DNA from: Verrucomicrobiota bacterium
GTDB lineage: Bacteria > Verrucomicrobiota > Verrucomicrobiia > Chthoniobacterales > SZAS-18
Direction of reading: 5' to 3'
NCBI GenBank assembly: GCA_018240025.1
Contig: JAFEGM010000003.1
Span: forward strand, 106,915-170,914
Length of the DNA: 64,000 nt
In this document: positions 61,311 to 64,000 of the stretch, piece after piece
Layout of the letters: every line of letters begins with the position of its first letter
How positions within the stretch are numbered: the stretch's first letter is position 1
Translations under genes and position numbers: made by a program
The notes under the pieces: generated by a model
Told to the model about the DNA's origin: nothing
What the model saw: the letters and a program-made list of their open reading frames with translations, nothing else
The model's database searches: none

Positions 61311-61442
61311 GTCCGCAGATTTGGAGGATTCGGCGCAGATTTTGTGGGAAGGGAAGGCAGATGGGCCGCGGAATTGGGAATGGCGAGGCAGGCGGTTTAC
61401 CCCTCGGCGCGAATCTGCGTCGAATCCTGCCCATCTGCGGAT
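61311..61442. repeat. two opposed ATCTGCGTCGAATCC repeats
   Basis: 61311-61340 is the minus-strand form (GTCCGCAGATT...GCGCAGAT) and 61413-61442 the plus-strand form (ATCTGCGTCGAATCC...ATCTGCGGAT) of the 30-bp motif also present twice at 62503-62694. The two copies face each other across about 70 bp. Confidence 0.8.
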
Positions 61443-61611
61443 GTGCCTCGGCGGTGCTTCCGTGAGCCAACGCGGCATGGCAGACGCCTTGACCCGACGG
61501 CAAAAGCGGACATGTCAGGGGCAGTGAATGTGCCGGGGCGGCATTGTCTTTGAATTCGCAGCCGCTAGCCTCGGCCCCTTCGAGCACTTCACCTTCACCG
61601 AGACCTTCACC

Positions 61612-62391
61612 ATGGCGCTTTCCACCACCGCTCTTCTTTCTCGCGCTTGCGCGCTCGCTCTGCTGGCCGCTCCCGCGAGTGCGGCCGTGCTCTTCGACCT
61701 TTCGAACTTCAATACGCTGCCGCTGGGCAACGGGGCCAATGGGGCCAACACGAGCGTCATTTCGACGGGCTCGACCACCTTCGGGCTCAATGCGAACAGC
61801 GTCAGCAGCACGTTGCAGCTCGCGACGCCGTTCACGCTGGGCTCCGATGCGACCATCAGCTCGTTCACCTTCTTCGCCTACTCGACCAGCACCTACGGCA
61901 ATCCGCCGGTCTCGCCCTTCACCGGCGGCACCGTCTCGATCTTTACCGCCGACCCGGCGGCCGGTGGAACGGTGATCACCACGTCCACGACGTTTGGCGG
62001 GTCGGCCTTCTCGGGCACCTACCGGGTGTCCTCGACGACCCTGACCAACACCCAGCGTCCGGTCTTCAGCCTGACGATCAATCTCCCCGATTTCGCGCTG
62101 AGCGCGGGTACCTACTACGTGGCCTTCGCGCCTACGACGATGAACACCGCGGCCGGCGGCTCGACCGCTTCCGTCTTCACGCCGCCGGTGCTCAACGCGG
62201 ATGGTTCGCTCTTCGCCGGAGGAGGCAGTCAGTTCAACACCGCCTGGGCTGCCACGACGGATGCCGCGCTGGGCACCCGCTACGCCTTCCCGATCATCGT
62301 AAACGGCACTGCCGTTCCCGAACCGTCGGTCATGGCGCTCGGGCTCGTGGGCCTCGGGGCTCTGCTCGTCCGGGCTCGCCGCCGGGCCTGA
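61612..62391 (+). CDS. PEP-CTERM sorting domain-containing secreted protein
   Basis: 259 residues from the ATG at 61612. The signal peptide is LLSRACALALLAAPASA. The mature part is an all-beta domain with FDLSNFNTLPLGNGANGANT, TISSFTFFAYSTSTYGNPP and GTYYVAFAPTTMNTAAGG blocks. The C-terminus has VPEPSVMALGLVGLGALLV then RARRRA, a full PEP-CTERM signal for exosortase. No enzymatic motif. The central segments resemble choice-of-anchor-type domains in general appearance only. Confidence 0.9.
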   Translation: MALSTTALLSRACALALLAAPASAAVLFDLSNFNTLPLGNGANGANTSVISTGSTTFGLNANSVSSTLQLATPFTLGSDATISSFTFFAYSTSTYGNPPVSPFTGGTVSIFTADPAAGGTVITTSTTFGGSAFSGTYRVSSTTLTNTQRPVFSLTINLPDFALSAGTYYVAFAPTTMNTAAGGSTASVFTPPVLNADGSLFAGGGSQFNTAWAATTDAALGTRYAFPIIVNGTAVPEPSVMALGLVGLGALLVRARRRA

Positions 62392-62434
62392 GCGTCGGCG
62401 CGGCGCTTGCGCGCACTGCGGGTGTCAGAAATTC

Positions 62435-62694
62435 TGCCTCAAAGAACACAGAGAACGCAAAGAAAAGGCAGCCCGCAGCACAAACACTCGCTGCCACCGA
62501 TCATCTGCGTCGAATCCGGTAAATCTGCGGACCTGCTCGACGGCGCCGTTAGCGCCCACGCGGCACGTTTCTTCGGATGTGGGGATGGGAGTTATTGCCT
62601 CAAAGAGCGCAGAGAACGCAAAGAGAAGGCAGGCGGCCGTCGTTCCGCCTGCGCTTCCCCGGAAATCTGCGTCGAATCCCGTAAATCTGCGGAC
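62435..62694. repeat. duplicated unit with TGCCTCAAAGA and ATCTGCGTCGAATCC motifs
   Basis: Two copies (62435-62532 and 62596-62694) each start with TGCCTCAAAGA, continue with CAGAGAACGCAAAGA and end with ATCTGCGTCGAATCC, then GTAAATCTGCGGAC. The part between the two motifs differs. They fill the gap between the PEP-CTERM gene and the facing partial gene. Confidence 0.9.
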
Positions 62695-62699
62695 TTCCG

Positions 62700-64000
62700 T
62701 TACGGCGCGTATTCCCGCCAGCGCGGCCACAGGCCGGCCAGCGCGGCGCCGGTGAGCAGCAGGGTGAGCCAGCAGGCGGATTGCCCGAGCGAGCTGGAGG
62801 CGGCCTGGCCGCGGGCGAGGGCGCGCTCGAACTGGGCTTGGTTCACGTCCAGCGCCTGGTTCAGGGCGGACTCGAGGCGGGTGAAGGCGGCGTTCGAGCC
62901 ATCGCGCTCGTGGCTGAGGCAGAGGCGGATGGCCTCGGCGCGGCGGTCGCTGGCGGCGAGTTGGCGGATGACGCCGTCGGTCTCGGCGTAGCGGGCGAAT
63001 TCCTGCGCGGCATTCAGCAGTGCCTCGCGCTCGTCGGGGTAGGTGACGTTGCGCAGGGCGACGGCGAGAGTGCCGTCGAAGCCGCTCGTGCCGCGCGGGC
63101 CGTCGAGCTCGGCGAGGACGCGGGTCCACGGCACGCCGGCGGGACGGCGCAGGATATGGGCGAGCGCGACGTCGGTCTCGCCGAGGGCCACGGCTGCGAC
63201 CGAGGGATCGAGCAGCGCGCGGCTTTCGAGACGGTTGGCCTCGGCAGCGCTGGCGCGGGTCTGCCAGAGCGCGGCGATCGAGGCGAACGCATCGGCCCGT
63301 GCTTCGCGCAGGGCTTCGCTGGCGCGGTAGTGGCGCGAGCCGGCGATGACCGCGAGCAGCACCCAGAGCGCACTGGCGGCGAGCAGGCCGGGATTGAGCA
63401 GGCGCCGCGTGCGCCGCTGGAGATAGACCTGCGCTCCGACCAGCGCGGCCGCGGTCAGGCCGAAGGCGCCGAACATGGCCCAACCCTGGCGCTCGGCGGC
63501 GTCGTGGCCCTGGCGACAGGCGGCTTCGAAGGCGTCGGCATTGACCCGCGCCAGCGCCTCGGCCGCGCTGCGCAACGGACCGCGCAACAGGTTCTGCCCG
63601 AGCGCGGCGGCCTCGATCGCGCCGTCGTGGTGACCGAGGCGTTCGAGCGTCTGCGCGCGCATCATCTCGGCTTCGTATTGACCGAGTCCGGCGACGAGGC
63701 GCACCAGGGGCTCCTTCTCGGCCGCGCCGAAGGTGACGTTGCCGGCCGCCTCGACCAGGAGGGTTCCGAGTTCGGTGCGGAGGCGATGCATCTCGCGCCG
63801 GGCGAGGTCGAGATCGCGCGGATCGGCCGCGGTCAGGAACTGGTCGACCAGGCTGGCGTCGAGCGCCGACAGCGCCACGCGCAGCCGCCAGGCGGCCACG
63901 ATGGACGGCGCGCAGTCGTAGCCGACCGCGCGCAGGGTTGCGCGCTGACTGCCGGCGGAATGCGTCAGCGTGAGCGCCAGCAGAAGGGCCGCGCCGACGA
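62700..64000 (-). CDS. membrane protein, unknown function (N-terminus outside the window)
   Basis: The frame is open from 62700 (TAA stop) through the right edge, so the start is missing. At least 433 residues are visible. The first visible residues, LLLALTLTHSAGSQ, resemble the end of a membrane helix or signal peptide. A long helical, mostly soluble region follows (ALVEAAG, AAGLGQYEAEMMRAQTLERLGHHDGAIEAAALGQNLL). Two further hydrophobic segments lie near the middle and near the C-terminus (CWLTLLLTGAALAGLWP). No family was recognised. A GTG at 63899 might look like a start, but upstream coding sequence continues. Confidence 0.7.
   Translation of the reverse strand, partial: VGAALLLALTLTHSAGSQRATLRAVGYDCAPSIVAAWRLRVALSALDASLVDQFLTAADPRDLDLARREMHRLRTELGTLLVEAAGNVTFGAAEKEPLVRLVAGLGQYEAEMMRAQTLERLGHHDGAIEAAALGQNLLRGPLRSAAEALARVNADAFEAACRQGHDAAERQGWAMFGAFGLTAAALVGAQVYLQRRTRRLLNPGLLAASALWVLLAVIAGSRHYRASEALREARADAFASIAALWQTRASAAEANRLESRALLDPSVAAVALGETDVALAHILRRPAGVPWTRVLAELDGPRGTSGFDGTLAVALRNVTYPDEREALLNAAQEFARYAETDGVIRQLAASDRRAEAIRLCLSHERDGSNAAFTRLESALNQALDVNQAQFERALARGQAASSSLGQSACWLTLLLTGAALAGLWPRWREYAP

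Larger units (their letters stand above)
60872..61611. other. 740-bp region, repeats and no clear gene
   Basis: It holds the N-terminal open extension of the CPBP frame (to 61225), an inverted copy of the 60-bp-repeat end (61249-61280), GGGGTGAC octamers (61287-61310) and two opposed ATCTGCG repeats (61311-61340 and 61413-61442). I found no supported gene. The promoter of the PEP-CTERM gene at 61612 should be in the last 150 bp, but I could not pick it. Confidence 0.55.

Overview
The window is a GC-rich (roughly 70 % by eye) bacterial chromosome segment with short intergenic gaps. Three proteins end in PEP-CTERM sorting signals, two are large secreted proteins of the autotransporter-associated beta-strand (PATR) type, SecD and SecF are fused, and several families of short palindromic or tandem repeats sit between genes. 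Together these suggest a Verrucomicrobiota bacterium, probably Opitutaceae-like. This is inferred from gene content only; no rRNA or tRNA gene was seen.

Layout. 1-7.1 kb: 3' part of surE, a small anchored protein, secDF, a PEP-CTERM protein, a Uma2-family nuclease and a secreted two-domain protein with a Pro/Thr linker. 7.1-9.2 kb: a repeat-rich spacer, then mscS, a DUF486 membrane protein and an SRPBCC protein on the minus strand. 9.4-12.2 kb: a CheX-like protein translationally coupled to a 762-residue Pro/Ala/Glu-rich protein. 12.2-18.2 kb (minus): aguB, aguA (putrescine from agmatine), an FmdB-like protein, a TPR membrane protein and a hybrid histidine kinase, all closely spaced. 18.3-30.1 kb: a periplasmic cyclophilin, a 1683-residue PATR protein, small accessory proteins (VOC, CxxC protein, DUF4375, NTF2-like, RidA), a second PEP-CTERM protein and an AHSA1-like protein. 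30.2-35.6 kb: a thioesterase and a surface-glycan group (methyltransferase, GT2, epimerase, GT39-like). 35.8-42 kb: zinc-ribbon membrane protein, SprT-like protein, cysE, hypothetical proteins, dps, DUF4261, terC, a secreted Lys-rich protein and pgsA.

42.1-48.2 kb: an Rrf2-type regulator with three conserved Cys, preceded by two operator-like palindromes, heads a Tat-exported iron-sulfur / NrfD / molybdopterin oxidoreductase operon in the order of ttrBCA. 48.3-51.7 kb (minus): hisB, hisH and mnmE, then a palindromic repeat field and a small basic secreted protein. 51.9-57.7 kb: a second PATR protein, a GT87/MptB-like mannosyltransferase and an MsbA-type ABC exporter. 57.9-64 kb: an ankyrin-repeat lipoprotein, a CPBP protease between repeat arrays, a third PEP-CTERM protein and a partial membrane protein at the right edge.

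The observations most worth follow-up are the Rrf2-controlled respiratory operon with its tandem operator, an octamer repeat (GTCACCCC) that supplies the stop codon of three unrelated minus-strand genes, a C-terminal module shared by the two PATR proteins, the coupled CheX/low-complexity pair, and several dispersed repeat families.
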